A stretch of DNA of 64,000 nucleotides from a bacterium (GTDB lineage: Bacteria; Bacteroidota; Ignavibacteria; Ignavibacteriales; Ignavibacteriaceae): contig JADJWC010000002.1 of assembly GCA_016716565.1 (NCBI GenBank), positions 1,116,001 to 1,180,000 on the forward strand. The letters run 5' to 3'. Below are positions 52,059-60,663 of this stretch, in pieces. Positions within the stretch are counted from its first letter, which is position 1. Each line of letters begins with the position of its first letter. The notes below the pieces were generated by a model. The model was not told the origin of the DNA. It worked only from the letters and a program-made list of their open reading frames with translations, and made no database searches. The position numbers and the translations under genes are program-made.

Positions 52059-52901
52059 TTACTCTTCATTTTTGAATACGGAAATCAGCCCGTGTGTTAG
52101 CGATTCCGGCGGACCCATCAGATGAGTTGAGCCATCAAAAACTTTTGCCTCCAGCTTAACACCTGAATAATTGCGATCCTGAATCTGTGTTACAAGGTTA
52201 TCAATCGGATTAAAAAACTTTTCATCTGATTCGTCACTGCCGACTGAAATAAAAATTTTCAATTTCTTATCAGATATTTTATCTGTAGAAGTTTCTTCAT
52301 AATTAAAAATTGAATAATCATCCCAGGCGAGACCCGGACTGCCGATAATATACCTGTTAAATATTTCGGGTTTTGTAAACAGTGAGTACAATCCAAACAG
52401 TCCGCCTATTGAATAACCATTTATTGTTCTATTGCCCGGAATCGTTCTATAGTTCGAATCAATTAATGGTATCAATTCATTCTCAATAAACAATAAAAAA
52501 TTCTCGGCACCGCCGGACTCAATCGGTCTGTAATCTCGCCTGCGTTTTTCTCCTGCTGACTTATCCGCAGATCCGTAACCAATTCCAACAATTATTAATT
52601 CCGGAATATTATCACCTATCTGCAGATAACGCGCAATGCTTGCAGCCAGACCAAATGCTATATCTCCATCCAGCACATAAAGCACAGGAAATTTTTTATC
52701 AGTTGTAGAATAATTATCAGGTACGCTTATTAGAATCCGGAATGTATCTTTCACAGAATCAGAAAACATTAATCGTTCTGAAGTATTATAGAGAAAGGAA
52801 TTTTGTACATCAGTCTCTTCGGAAATTGTCTGGGAATTTATGAGATTGATTGGAACGAGTGATACTGCGATCAATATCGAAATAAACAAAAACTGTTTCA
52901 T
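52059..52901 (-). CDS. Secreted esterase-D-type hydrolase
   Basis: A 280-aa protein with a signal peptide (cleavage near NLINSQ). The alpha/beta hydrolase core has FPVLYVLDGD (about residues 71-80), the nucleophile elbow NGYSIGGLFG with Ser164, an acid in VGSDESDEK and histidine in GSTHLMGP. This is the enterochelin-esterase/esterase-D (IroE-like) group, which cuts esters of siderophores or small metabolites in the periplasm. The specific ester is unknown. It overlaps nothing and is followed 2 nt later by the DinB gene. Confidence 0.82.
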   Translation of the reverse strand: MKQFLFISILIAVSLVPINLINSQTISEETDVQNSFLYNTSERLMFSDSVKDTFRILISVPDNYSTTDKKFPVLYVLDGDIAFGLAASIARYLQIGDNIPELIIVGIGYGSADKSAGEKRRRDYRPIESGGAENFLLFIENELIPLIDSNYRTIPGNRTINGYSIGGLFGLYSLFTKPEIFNRYIIGSPGLAWDDYSIFNYEETSTDKISDKKLKIFISVGSDESDEKFFNPIDNLVTQIQDRNYSGVKLEAKVFDGSTHLMGPPESLTHGLISVFKNEE

Positions 52902-53122
52902 TTACTGGCTCCCTGCTTATTAAATTATTTTACAGTTATCCAAAATTTAAAGGAAAGTATTACCCAAAAACCGACGCAAAGGAAAAATTTTACTTATTCA
53001 TTTACTATTATGTGCGCGATGATTATGTTTATTGGGTATAAAAATTGATTCCTTAGTTGTTTGGTTCGTGGTCTTTAACATATACTAAATTATAAAGAAT
53101 ATTTCACTTTAAAGGTGCAATA

Positions 53123-54277
53123 ATGAATAAGTTAATTTCGCTGATTATAATCTTTTATTCGGGAGTTTGCTTCTCACAAAGTTTTTCAACTCCTCTCACT
53201 AATCCATATAACCTGGATAATTCCGGAAGTTTTAACAGCCCTGTTTTTGTTGACATAGATAATGATGGTGATTTAGATTGCTTTAGCGGACTCGGAACCG
53301 GACAAACTACTTATTATAAAAATAATGGAACAAATGTATTTCCTGCTTTCGCTTCCTGGCAATTAGCAAACATTTTCGGAATTTTTGATGCGGGAAATAA
53401 TGCGAAACCTGAATTTGCCGATATTGATTTTGACGGCGATTATGATCTTTATCTCGGAGAAGCCGGATTTAGAATTTTGTTCTTAAGAAACTCAAGTGCA
53501 TTTAATCCAAACTTCACTTACATAGTTGATAACCCGGCAGGAATTTCTGGATTGGGAAGCAATGTTACTCCGGCTTTTGTTGATATAGATGATGACAATG
53601 ATTTTGATTTATTCACAGGTCAGCTTGATGGGAATATTTTATTTTTCAGAAATATCGGGACAAGGTTTAATCCATCGTGGGCAAATTCGTTATTTAACCC
53701 TTTTGGATTAAATGATGTTGGCTCAAGATCAAAACCTACTTTCTGCGATGTTGATAAAGATGGCGATTATGATATTTTCATCGGGAACGAAAGTGGTGAC
53801 ATTATCTTTTTTAGGAATACCGGGACAAAGACTGATCCAGCTTTCGGAATTCCTTTAACTAATCCATTCGGATTGTCGAATGTGGGAACGAATGCAACTC
53901 CAACTTTTGCAGATATTGATAATGATGGGAAAGAAGATCTATTCGTTGGTTCAGGCACAGGTGCGACATATTATTTCAGGAATACCACAATAGTAAGTGT
54001 TGAAGAAGAGCAGAATTCTTCATTTGTTGAAGTCAAGGCTTATCCTAATCCGGTTAACAACATCCTCAGTATCAGCGGCAGTCAAATTAATTTGGATGAT
54101 GCTGAGCTATCTGTCTATTCAATTCTAGGCGAAAAACTAAACCTCAGTATCACAAAGAATGGATCATTTGCAACAATCAATTTTTCTGATCTGACTGCGG
54201 GCATTTATATTCTTGTTATAAAGAATGACTTTATTAATTACACATCAAAAATTATAAAGACAGGCAGGGGATTTTAA
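53123..54277 (+). CDS. T9SS-secreted FG-GAP/VCBS repeat protein
   Basis: A 384-aa protein. After the signal peptide (cleavage near GVCFSQ), residues about 20-290 hold five repeats of 50-60 residues. Each has a calcium loop (DIDNDGDLDC, DIDFDGDYDL, DVDKDGDYDI) followed by a blade strand such as GDIIFFRNTGTKTDPAF. The C-terminal 80 residues are a T9SS sorting domain of the less common form (AYPNPVNNILSI, YSILGEKLNL). The number of repeats is fewer than in the 16.7-kb gene. The protein is probably a surface adhesin-like structure. Isolated gene. Confidence 0.82.
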   Translation: MNKLISLIIIFYSGVCFSQSFSTPLTNPYNLDNSGSFNSPVFVDIDNDGDLDCFSGLGTGQTTYYKNNGTNVFPAFASWQLANIFGIFDAGNNAKPEFADIDFDGDYDLYLGEAGFRILFLRNSSAFNPNFTYIVDNPAGISGLGSNVTPAFVDIDDDNDFDLFTGQLDGNILFFRNIGTRFNPSWANSLFNPFGLNDVGSRSKPTFCDVDKDGDYDIFIGNESGDIIFFRNTGTKTDPAFGIPLTNPFGLSNVGTNATPTFADIDNDGKEDLFVGSGTGATYYFRNTTIVSVEEEQNSSFVEVKAYPNPVNNILSISGSQINLDDAELSVYSILGEKLNLSITKNGSFATINFSDLTAGIYILVIKNDFINYTSKIIKTGRGF

Positions 54278-54287
54278 GAAATAAAAT

Positions 54288-55430
54288 TTATTGTGTGACT
54301 TCATTTATAATGTGACGGGTAACCATTGGAAGCCCGTTTTCTATTTTTTCATTCTCAATATTATCTCGGTAGAAAGAATAAAGTTTTTCATCTGTTAATA
54401 GATTTTTAATAACTCCGGGAAGCTTGCTAATTTTTGGTTCATAGATGCCAAGCTTCTTTTCTACCAGATAATCAACATTCCCCTGTTCCTGTTCCCAGAT
54501 GTAATCATTAACGACGGGAACTTTTTTTAGATTTAAGATTTCCATAATTGTAGAAGCACCGCATTTTGTGAGCACAACATCCGAAATGCTTATCAAATCA
54601 TAAATGAAATCAACATAACCATAAATTTTTAGTTGTGCTGCCTGATATTTTTCTTTCAATCTTTCAGCACCATTTTGAAGCACTTCATTCTTACCGCAGA
54701 CAATTCCTATTTCATAATCAGGTTTTGAAGAAAGAATCTCTTCAAGTATTCTTTCACCTTTCGGTATTCCATCGCCACCTCCTAAAATTAAAAGCAGTTT
54801 TTTAGAAGTATCATATTCATACTTGTTTTTCAAAGTACTAACTTCATTTGCAGAAATTTGCTTTGAAAATTTTTCATCAATCACAAAAGGAAAGGTTTGA
54901 ACTTTGTAACCTCTATTTTTATTAAGGACTTTTTCTTTTAAATCTTCACTAAACACAATAAAATTCTGATTCTTTATCAAAAACCACATCGGGTGTGGAG
55001 TGAACGGATCTGTAATTACTGTTTCGACTTGTATCAATAAATTTTTCTTCTTTAGAATTCTATAAATAGGTATGATTAGAAAGAAATGGAAGATCACTAT
55101 TTTATCAGGTTTCTCATTTACGATCGTCTCTTCAAGATATTTACTCACAAAGGGAGTGATGAGCAGGCAGGTTATCCTGGCTATAATCGGAATTTTATTT
55201 ATTGCATAAAGGAATTCAAAAACCCATTTACCCGTGTATTGAAGCATCCGGTAACCATCTTCAATTATATACTGAACCCAACGGGGAGTTTTCTCAAAGC
55301 CATAAACTAGCTTTGGATCCGTGACATCTGAAAAATATTTATTCATATAATTAAATATTGCACGAGCAGGTGCCAGATGACCTCCACCGGTTTTCAGATA
55401 TACAAATAAATATTTTTGCTTTTTATTCAC
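54288..55430 (-). CDS. MGDG-synthase-like glycosyltransferase
   Basis: A 380-aa GT-B enzyme of the monogalactosyldiacylglycerol synthase/UgtP family (GT28). The N-terminal lipid-side signature is KTGGGHLAPARAI (about residues 13-25). The C-terminal donor-side block has LLILGGGDGIPKG, then CGASTIMEILNLKKVPVV. The enzyme would transfer a sugar to diacylglycerol at the membrane face. Start is GTG, with GAGG 8 nt ahead, only 5 nt after the stop of the related upstream gene. The pair look like a two-step glycolipid pathway. The sugar cannot be read from sequence. Confidence 0.8.
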   Translation of the reverse strand: MNKKQKYLFVYLKTGGGHLAPARAIFNYMNKYFSDVTDPKLVYGFEKTPRWVQYIIEDGYRMLQYTGKWVFEFLYAINKIPIIARITCLLITPFVSKYLEETIVNEKPDKIVIFHFFLIIPIYRILKKKNLLIQVETVITDPFTPHPMWFLIKNQNFIVFSEDLKEKVLNKNRGYKVQTFPFVIDEKFSKQISANEVSTLKNKYEYDTSKKLLLILGGGDGIPKGERILEEILSSKPDYEIGIVCGKNEVLQNGAERLKEKYQAAQLKIYGYVDFIYDLISISDVVLTKCGASTIMEILNLKKVPVVNDYIWEQEQGNVDYLVEKKLGIYEPKISKLPGVIKNLLTDEKLYSFYRDNIENEKIENGLPMVTRHIINEVTQ

Positions 55431-55435
55431 TACAA

Positions 55436-56755
55436 CTACCTCAGTACCGGATGAGTTTCTTTTTCCAGGAATCCTTTTTCAAGAACCTGTTTAATTTTGA
55501 ACGTACCAAGCTTCCGTGCTTTTAAAAATCCATCCCACGCTGATTCTGCAAGTGTTCCTCTGTTCAGCAAATCGTAAAGCCATTGATCTGTGTAATCCGG
55601 TGTTTCCTGCTTCAACGCTGCCTGAATTTCCCGAAGCCATTTCCTGTTGAATTTTTCCTGCGACCCGATAATCGGACTCATAATAATCGGAATGCCCAAA
55701 GCCGCATAGAAAGAAAGTTCGCTCGGTTTTGTCCAAAGTATATCCGTTTCATGTAATGCTTTGTTAAACAAATCAAAGTAGCCGTGCAATGACTCGGAAT
55801 AAATAATTTTTATGCTGTTCCCTTCCGGATCAATATCTTTTTTCACCGATTCAAAATAATCACTTACTTCTTTTCTGATTCCGGCAACGAGAAATAATCT
55901 AATCTCCTGAGACTTTAATTTTTCTCTAAGACTATATGCTATTTTCTGACCAATTTCTTTCTGTGCACCTGCCCCGCCAACAGCATAAGTAATAGTTAGC
56001 TTTCGATTATTTATGAAGACACAATTTTCCTTCCCAAGAAAATGTTCAACATTCTTCCCGTGCCTTGTCCAGAATTTTCCTTTGGGATCGAGATAAAATA
56101 ATCTCTGCGCTAAATCCTTTTTCAGGACAGAAAGATTTTCATCGCCGAGAAGCTCAGTCGGTAGAGGGAATCCTGTCAGGTGAATTCTTTCTTCAGGAAC
56201 ACCATAAGCTTTTAATCTTTGAGCTGCTTTACCGCAAGGGGCAAAGTATTCTATTCTGCTTTCCCACGGATCTTTTGCAACCCACACACGATTAATGTCA
56301 GCATCGCAGATTATGCAGTAAATCTTGTTGAATCCTTTTTTATCAGCTGCAACTGCAGAGGCATAAAATGATGTTATCAACGGCAGATTTTTAGTTGCTG
56401 TTTTATCAAGCATTCCTTTGCAGAGACCTTTTTCAATTAATGATTCCAGAAGATTAACCTGGAAAGTGCTGCTCGATAAATTTCTCATCGGGTAAAACGA
56501 AGGAATGCGCATCAGTGAATCAAGCATAGAGAAAAATGGTGGACCAATTACAGGAATGCCTTTGGCTCTCGAAAAAAATTCGTATGCATTTAAAAGTCTT
56601 TTCCAAAGCTTCTGCTCAGATTTTGATACTGCTTCGGAGGAACCAACTGTAATTATTCCTTCTTCAGCGATATCTTTTAAAGGATAAACTGCTCTCTGAT
56701 GTCCGTAGCCCATATCGGCAGAAACTACCCATGCTTTGTGTTTGGATTCACTCAT
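55436..56755 (-). CDS. MGDG-synthase-like/GT-B protein
   Basis: A 439-aa protein with GT-B features. Its opening WVVSADMGYGHQRAVYPLKDI places GYGHQRA where MGDG synthases have GGGH. Later regions LTITYAVGGAGAQKEIGQK and WTKPSELSFYAALGIPIIM fit the donor side. It is longer than the neighbour at 54288 and diverged from it. I would class it as a glycosyltransferase of the same superfamily, with unknown substrate. It is followed by the related gene after a 5-nt gap, so they probably act on the same lipid. Confidence 0.65.
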   Translation of the reverse strand: MSESKHKAWVVSADMGYGHQRAVYPLKDIAEEGIITVGSSEAVSKSEQKLWKRLLNAYEFFSRAKGIPVIGPPFFSMLDSLMRIPSFYPMRNLSSSTFQVNLLESLIEKGLCKGMLDKTATKNLPLITSFYASAVAADKKGFNKIYCIICDADINRVWVAKDPWESRIEYFAPCGKAAQRLKAYGVPEERIHLTGFPLPTELLGDENLSVLKKDLAQRLFYLDPKGKFWTRHGKNVEHFLGKENCVFINNRKLTITYAVGGAGAQKEIGQKIAYSLREKLKSQEIRLFLVAGIRKEVSDYFESVKKDIDPEGNSIKIIYSESLHGYFDLFNKALHETDILWTKPSELSFYAALGIPIIMSPIIGSQEKFNRKWLREIQAALKQETPDYTDQWLYDLLNRGTLAESAWDGFLKARKLGTFKIKQVLEKGFLEKETHPVLR

Positions 56756-57074
56756 TAATAATTAAATAAAAGTAGATAATATTCCGGGGAGTAAAATAGG
56801 AAATTGTAGGAACCTTTGCTTGAAGGGGAGGATTTCCTGATAATAGTTCTTTGCACTAATTGAATATAGTGCCGTTATATCAGCTTAGGAGGTTTGTTTG
56901 TTTGAACTCTCTTTGAGTTTTTCGTAAGCGATTACCACAAGGAATAAAGCTATTCCGATGAAGAATCTTAAGGTTTCGTCCATGATTATTTTCCTTCTTG
57001 TTGTATTTTACCAATCGAAATTTATTCCAAGTAGATTAACTGAAGATTAAGCTAATGTTAACTTTAGGTTAAGA
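56756..57074. other. Intergenic region containing a small membrane gene
   Basis: The 319-nt gap between the glycosyltransferase (minus) and the MFS gene (plus) holds the 32-aa gene at 56885-56983 on the minus strand. A weak 6-bp stem (GCACTA/TAGTGC, 56853-56872) lies downstream of it. Nothing else is recognised. Confidence 0.5.
56885..56983 (-). CDS. 32-aa single-helix membrane protein
   Basis: A 33-codon frame opens with ATG at 56983 and has AAGGA about 8 nt ahead. It reads MDETLRFFIGIALFLVVIAY and then a charged tail (EKLKESSNKQTS) before TAA. The acidic N-terminus, one 15-residue hydrophobic helix and basic tail are typical of real small membrane proteins. It lies on the same strand as the two glycosyltransferases, 129 nt upstream of them. 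No homologue is recognised. Confidence rests on the good ribosome site and the coherent topology. Confidence 0.55.
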   Translation of the reverse strand: MDETLRFFIGIALFLVVIAYEKLKESSNKQTS

Positions 57075-58268
57075 ATGAAATATGCGTTGAAGAACCCGTA
57101 CAGCGGATTAAAGAATATTCCTAAAAATATCTGGATGCTTGCTGCGGCAACTCTGATTAACAGATCGGGAACGATGGTTTTACCATTTATTGCTCTTTAT
57201 GCCAACCAGGTACTGAAAGTTTCCAAGGCAGATGCAGGATTGGTGCTTGCTGTTTATGGTGTTGGTGCTTTTATATCTGCACCTTTCTCCGGAAAGTTAA
57301 GTGATAAAATCGGGACAATGCGGCAGATGAAAATATCTTTGTTCGCGACCGGATCATTCCTTCTTTTTTATTCCTTCATTACTGATTTTATATTATTTCT
57401 TTCTCTCACGTTTATCTGGGCAATTTTAAGTGAAGCATTCCGTCCAGCGAGCATGGCTTTTATATCAGATGAAGTTACATCTGACAGAAGAAAAACTGCT
57501 TTCGCACTTCAGCGGCTGGCAATAAATCTTGGGATGAGCATTGGTCCGGTTGTCGGAGGAATACTAAGCACAATAAATTTTCACTTGTTGTTTTATATCA
57601 ACGCACTCTCATCACTTGCTGCGGGAGCTTTTTTGACTTTTTCACATTTTGAAAAGCACGAAACGACAGATCCGGAAAAGCAAATCATTGAAAAAAATAT
57701 TTCTCACCAAAAAGTAAATGTGCTTAATGATAAAAGATTACTTTACTTTCTTCTCGCATTTATTCCTGTTGAGATAGTTTTCTTCCAGCATATTGGTGCG
57801 CTGCCATTATTTATTGTATCAGATTTAGGATATACAAATGCTGTATTTGGAATTTTAACTGCTGTCAACACCGTTCTGATAATTTTTATTGAGGTGCCTC
57901 TTAACGATTCAATGCGATATTGGGATGACAGAAAAGCGCTTGCACTTGGTGCGCTATTGTGCGGAGTTGGTTTTGGTTTGATGGCTTTTACAAATACAAT
58001 TCCTCCAATCGCTGCGTTGATTGTTATATGGACTTTTGGGGAAATGATTTTCTTTCCTTCATCGGGTGAGTATGTTGCGAAGATAGCTCCAGAAAAACAA
58101 CGCGGCGAGTATATGGGTTATTTCCAGATGGCATTCAGCTTTGCGTTTATGGTTGGTCCGTGGCTCGGTGCAACGGTGCTTGATCTTTACGGTCCGTTTA
58201 ATTTGTGGTTGGGATGTCTTGCGTTTGGATTGATTTCTACTGTGATGATGTTGAGGTTGAAAAAATAA
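57075..58268 (+). CDS. MFS transporter
   Basis: A 397-aa protein with 12 predicted membrane helices. The major facilitator signature between helices 2 and 3 reads GKLSDKIGTMRQMK (about residues 74-87), and helix 5 carries LAINLGMSIGPVVGGIL, the antiporter-type motif C of drug exporters. The sequence resembles multidrug/sugar efflux members, but substrate is unknown. The central loop of about 25 residues is charged. AGGTTAAG stands ahead of the ATG. It is a single gene with a terminator 12 nt after the stop. Confidence 0.85.
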   Translation: MKYALKNPYSGLKNIPKNIWMLAAATLINRSGTMVLPFIALYANQVLKVSKADAGLVLAVYGVGAFISAPFSGKLSDKIGTMRQMKISLFATGSFLLFYSFITDFILFLSLTFIWAILSEAFRPASMAFISDEVTSDRRKTAFALQRLAINLGMSIGPVVGGILSTINFHLLFYINALSSLAAGAFLTFSHFEKHETTDPEKQIIEKNISHQKVNVLNDKRLLYFLLAFIPVEIVFFQHIGALPLFIVSDLGYTNAVFGILTAVNTVLIIFIEVPLNDSMRYWDDRKALALGALLCGVGFGLMAFTNTIPPIAALIVIWTFGEMIFFPSSGEYVAKIAPEKQRGEYMGYFQMAFSFAFMVGPWLGATVLDLYGPFNLWLGCLAFGLISTVMMLRLKK

Positions 58269-58273
58269 TTGTG

Positions 58274-58302
58274 ATAAAAAAGCCCCGTTATTCGCGGGGC
58301 TT
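58274..58302. terminator. Bidirectional terminator
   Basis: An 8-bp GC-rich stem (58280-58287 with 58295-58302, AAGCCCCG/CGGGGCTT) has a 7-nt loop. On the minus strand it is followed by TTTTTT (complement of 58275-58280), suiting the gene at 58329; on the plus strand it follows the MFS gene. Confidence 0.85.
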
Positions 58303-58328
58303 ACAAATAATTCTGCCTGATCGTTTTT

Positions 58329-59567
58329 CTAATCGCTCACTTTGGTTTTAGGTTTTCTTCTGCTGAAAAAGTATATCGCGATAACAGCTATAACCACTAC
58401 TGCAATCATTACATAAATCCACCAGCTTGAAGGGAATAGTGCGCTTTTCCATTCACCTATTTTACTTTCCATCTTGTTCTTGTTTTCGTCGGTGATCATT
58501 TTATTTTCGATCAAGTAATTCATCCAAACTGGCTGAATGGTTTTAAACCAGATGCTGTCAGCAAACTGAGCATAGATTCTCCTTGATTCTTCCGTACTCT
58601 TAACGCCGAGATTTTTAAGTTCGTCGCCTATAAATGTTTCAACGGAAGCAGTAAAATCATCACCATTCCTGAAGCTTCTGAGCTCGATACCGTTCAAAGA
58701 AAATTCTTCGTTGATTGATTCCCATGCTTCCTGCCTGACGGCGGCGTTCCAATCGTTAAACAGATCATCAATCTGCTTAAGCTCTTCTGATTTTTTTTCA
58801 TCATCAGCATATACTTCAACCAGCCTGACTCCCACTTTCCGCCACTTGTCAACAAAATCATTCTGCTGTTCTTTTATCTCTTTAAGATCTTCAGGCTTGA
58901 GCGAAGTTGCTTTTATGAATTTAATATTATCTCTTATTGTGATCTTAATATTGTTCAGAACATTGTCCTTCTGTTCCTGGCTGGCGACTTCGCTTTTATC
59001 TTCTGTGGTGAAAGCATCTTTATCGCGCATAGTAGGTGGCATCAGGCTGTCGATCATCGCAAGAACGAGGTCGTCTCTTTCTCTAATAGATGAACGAAGT
59101 TCCGCAACAAGTTTTTCAAGTTTTTTAATTGTCTTTACATCCTTTTCTCTTTGTGCTTCAAGTTTTTGTACCTGTGAGAGAAGTTCGTTGTTACGCTGGT
59201 TAAGAACTTCAACCTGCTGCTTGAGTTCTCCGACTTCTGTTTGTAAAACATCAATTGTTGAGAAATCTCCCTGCCTTAACAGGTACGCTTTGTTCAGCTT
59301 GTCAATTGATTCATCAAATTTGTCGGGATAAAGACTTTTATCGAGCAAATCTTTGTGAACAAGATAGTTACTGTTGAGAGTTGTTATTTTATCTGCAACC
59401 GGCTGCAGTTCCTGAAGCGAAGTTGCATCTTTAATACTTTTTTCAATTGCCGAATATTCAGCTTTGAAATTATCTACTATCTCTCTGTCGGATTGAGCGT
59501 TTGAAATGCTTATCAACCCAGCAAGTAAAAAGAAAACGAAAACAAGATTAAAATATTTTCTGATCAT
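58329..59567 (-). CDS. Exported coiled-coil protein with C-terminal membrane anchor
   Basis: A 412-aa protein with a signal peptide (cleavage near ISNAQS). A coiled coil covers about residues 100-165 (TEVGELKQQVEVLNQRNNEL and onward), a helical periplasmic domain follows, and one C-terminal membrane helix (WWIYVMIAVVVIAVIAIYFF) with a basic tail (RRKPKTK). The body would sit in the periplasm, tethered to the inner membrane. No family is recognised. Its start overlaps the stop of the lipoprotein gene (ATGA) and has AAGGAG ahead. The two probably work together at the envelope. Confidence 0.65.
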   Translation of the reverse strand: MIRKYFNLVFVFFLLAGLISISNAQSDREIVDNFKAEYSAIEKSIKDATSLQELQPVADKITTLNSNYLVHKDLLDKSLYPDKFDESIDKLNKAYLLRQGDFSTIDVLQTEVGELKQQVEVLNQRNNELLSQVQKLEAQREKDVKTIKKLEKLVAELRSSIRERDDLVLAMIDSLMPPTMRDKDAFTTEDKSEVASQEQKDNVLNNIKITIRDNIKFIKATSLKPEDLKEIKEQQNDFVDKWRKVGVRLVEVYADDEKKSEELKQIDDLFNDWNAAVRQEAWESINEEFSLNGIELRSFRNGDDFTASVETFIGDELKNLGVKSTEESRRIYAQFADSIWFKTIQPVWMNYLIENKMITDENKNKMESKIGEWKSALFPSSWWIYVMIAVVVIAVIAIYFFSRRKPKTKVSD

Positions 59568-60016
59568 TTTGAAGCTCCTTCTATTCCTTTATAAGTAAGA
59601 TTCATTTTATTAGTTCCATCAACGAGTTCAATGTAAGGCTCACGCTGATTGAATGCAGGGCTCTGCAATCCGAATTCAGAAATGAATATTTTGTTTTCAA
59701 GAACCATTGTGCCTTCTTCTGTTTTAAATACATAAACGTTCTTAAAGCCAGCGGAAGTTAAAAAATAAAATCCCATATTATCTCTTATCAGATGAGCATC
59801 TTTGCCTTTGTATGAAAGTGAATCCTGGAATTCTTCAAAGAACATTCCGACGGTATTAACCTCGACGGAATATCTGTCATCAGAAATTTTTCCGTTAGCA
59901 TCAACAGGCAAGACAGATTCAAGTGGCCAGGAAAAATTTGCCGGCTGAAGTGTCAATACAGAGCAGGCAGCAAATAATGCAGAAAGGATTAAAGAAACAA
60001 TTAATAATTGCTTCAT
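59564..60016 (-). CDS. Lipoprotein of unknown function
   Basis: A 150-aa lipoprotein; the signal ends SALFAACSVLT. The mature part is beta-rich (FSWPLESVLPVDANG, then GMFFEEFQDSLSYKG and NVYVFKTEEG) without a recognised fold. The ATG at 60016 is preferred over an in-frame TTG 12 nt upstream because the latter overlaps GGGAGA, the probable ribosome site. Its 3' end overlaps the coiled-coil gene by 4 nt. Function unknown. Confidence 0.68.
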   Translation of the reverse strand: MKQLLIVSLILSALFAACSVLTLQPANFSWPLESVLPVDANGKISDDRYSVEVNTVGMFFEEFQDSLSYKGKDAHLIRDNMGFYFLTSAGFKNVYVFKTEEGTMVLENKIFISEFGLQSPAFNQREPYIELVDGTNKMNLTYKGIEGASK

Positions 60017-60120
60017 ATATTCTCCCAAAAATTGTTTGTTATAAAAATTTGTTAAAGAGTTAAGTAAAAAATAAGAAGAAATTGCTTTCGTTTTATTGTA
60101 AAGAATAATGACCTGGTTTA

Positions 60121-60150
60121 TAATAAAAAAGCCGCAAAATACTGCGGCTA
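60121..60150 (-). terminator. Terminator after the RRM gene
   Basis: A stem AGCCGCA/TGCGGCT (60130-60136 with 60143-60149) has a 6-nt loop. It is followed on the minus strand by TTTTTTATTA, 26 nt after the RRM stop codon. Confidence 0.85.
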
Positions 60151-60175
60151 TTAAATTATTAATTATTAAGTGCTT

Positions 60176-60499
60176 TTATCTTCTTCCGCCTCTGCCGCCG
60201 CCACTTCGACCGCCGCCAGCACCACCGCGTCCACCGCCTCCGCCGCCTTTTCTATCACGCTGCGGACGGGCCTCATTTACAACAAGTTTCTTTCCCTTCA
60301 ATTCGAATGTATTAAGTGTTTCGATTGCTTTCATCGCTTCAGCCTGTCCGGGCATTTCAACAAAACCGAAACCTCTAGATTCCTGTGTAAACATATCGCG
60401 AATTACTTTCGCGCTGCTAACCTTGCCGTGCTGTGAAAAAAGTTCGTTAAGGTCATCTTCTTTAACATCAGATGCAAGGTTGCCTACGTAAATGTTCAT
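60176..60499 (-). CDS. RNA-recognition-motif protein with Gly/Arg tail
   Basis: A 107-aa protein: an RRM domain at residues 1-78, with RNP2 (IYVGNL, residues 3-8) and RNP1 (RGFGFVEM, residues 42-49), then a Gly/Arg-rich tail (residues about 82-107: GGGGGGRGG and so on). The aromatic residues that stack on RNA (Y4, F44, F46) are all present. Such proteins bind single-stranded RNA and are often cold-induced in bacteria. AAGGAG precedes the ATG. It is a single gene with its own terminator. The GC-rich tail stands out from the AT-rich surroundings. Confidence 0.9.
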   Translation of the reverse strand: MNIYVGNLASDVKEDDLNELFSQHGKVSSAKVIRDMFTQESRGFGFVEMPGQAEAMKAIETLNTFELKGKKLVVNEARPQRDRKGGGGGGRGGAGGGRSGGGRGGRR

Positions 60500-60663
60500 T
60501 TTGAACTCCTTAAAAAAAATAAAAAAATTGTCAGGCGATACTTATTTGTGCCTGATTCCTGTCGTTGTAAAAAGAGATAAAGCGGGAAATTTGATGAAAT
60601 GCTGTATCTTTATTTTATGCGGACGCTCAAAGTTAGAATAAATAATGTGCTTTTACAAGTGAC

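Noticed and set aside
60178..60490. Long open frames on the plus strand across the RRM gene
   Set aside because: They are antisense shadows of the GC-rich Gly/Arg tail; the minus frame has the RNP motifs, a ribosome site and a terminator.
60510..60570. Short TCAGGC/GCCTGA stem upstream of the RRM gene, as a cold-shock leader
   Set aside because: Only 6 bp and no known thermosensor pattern.
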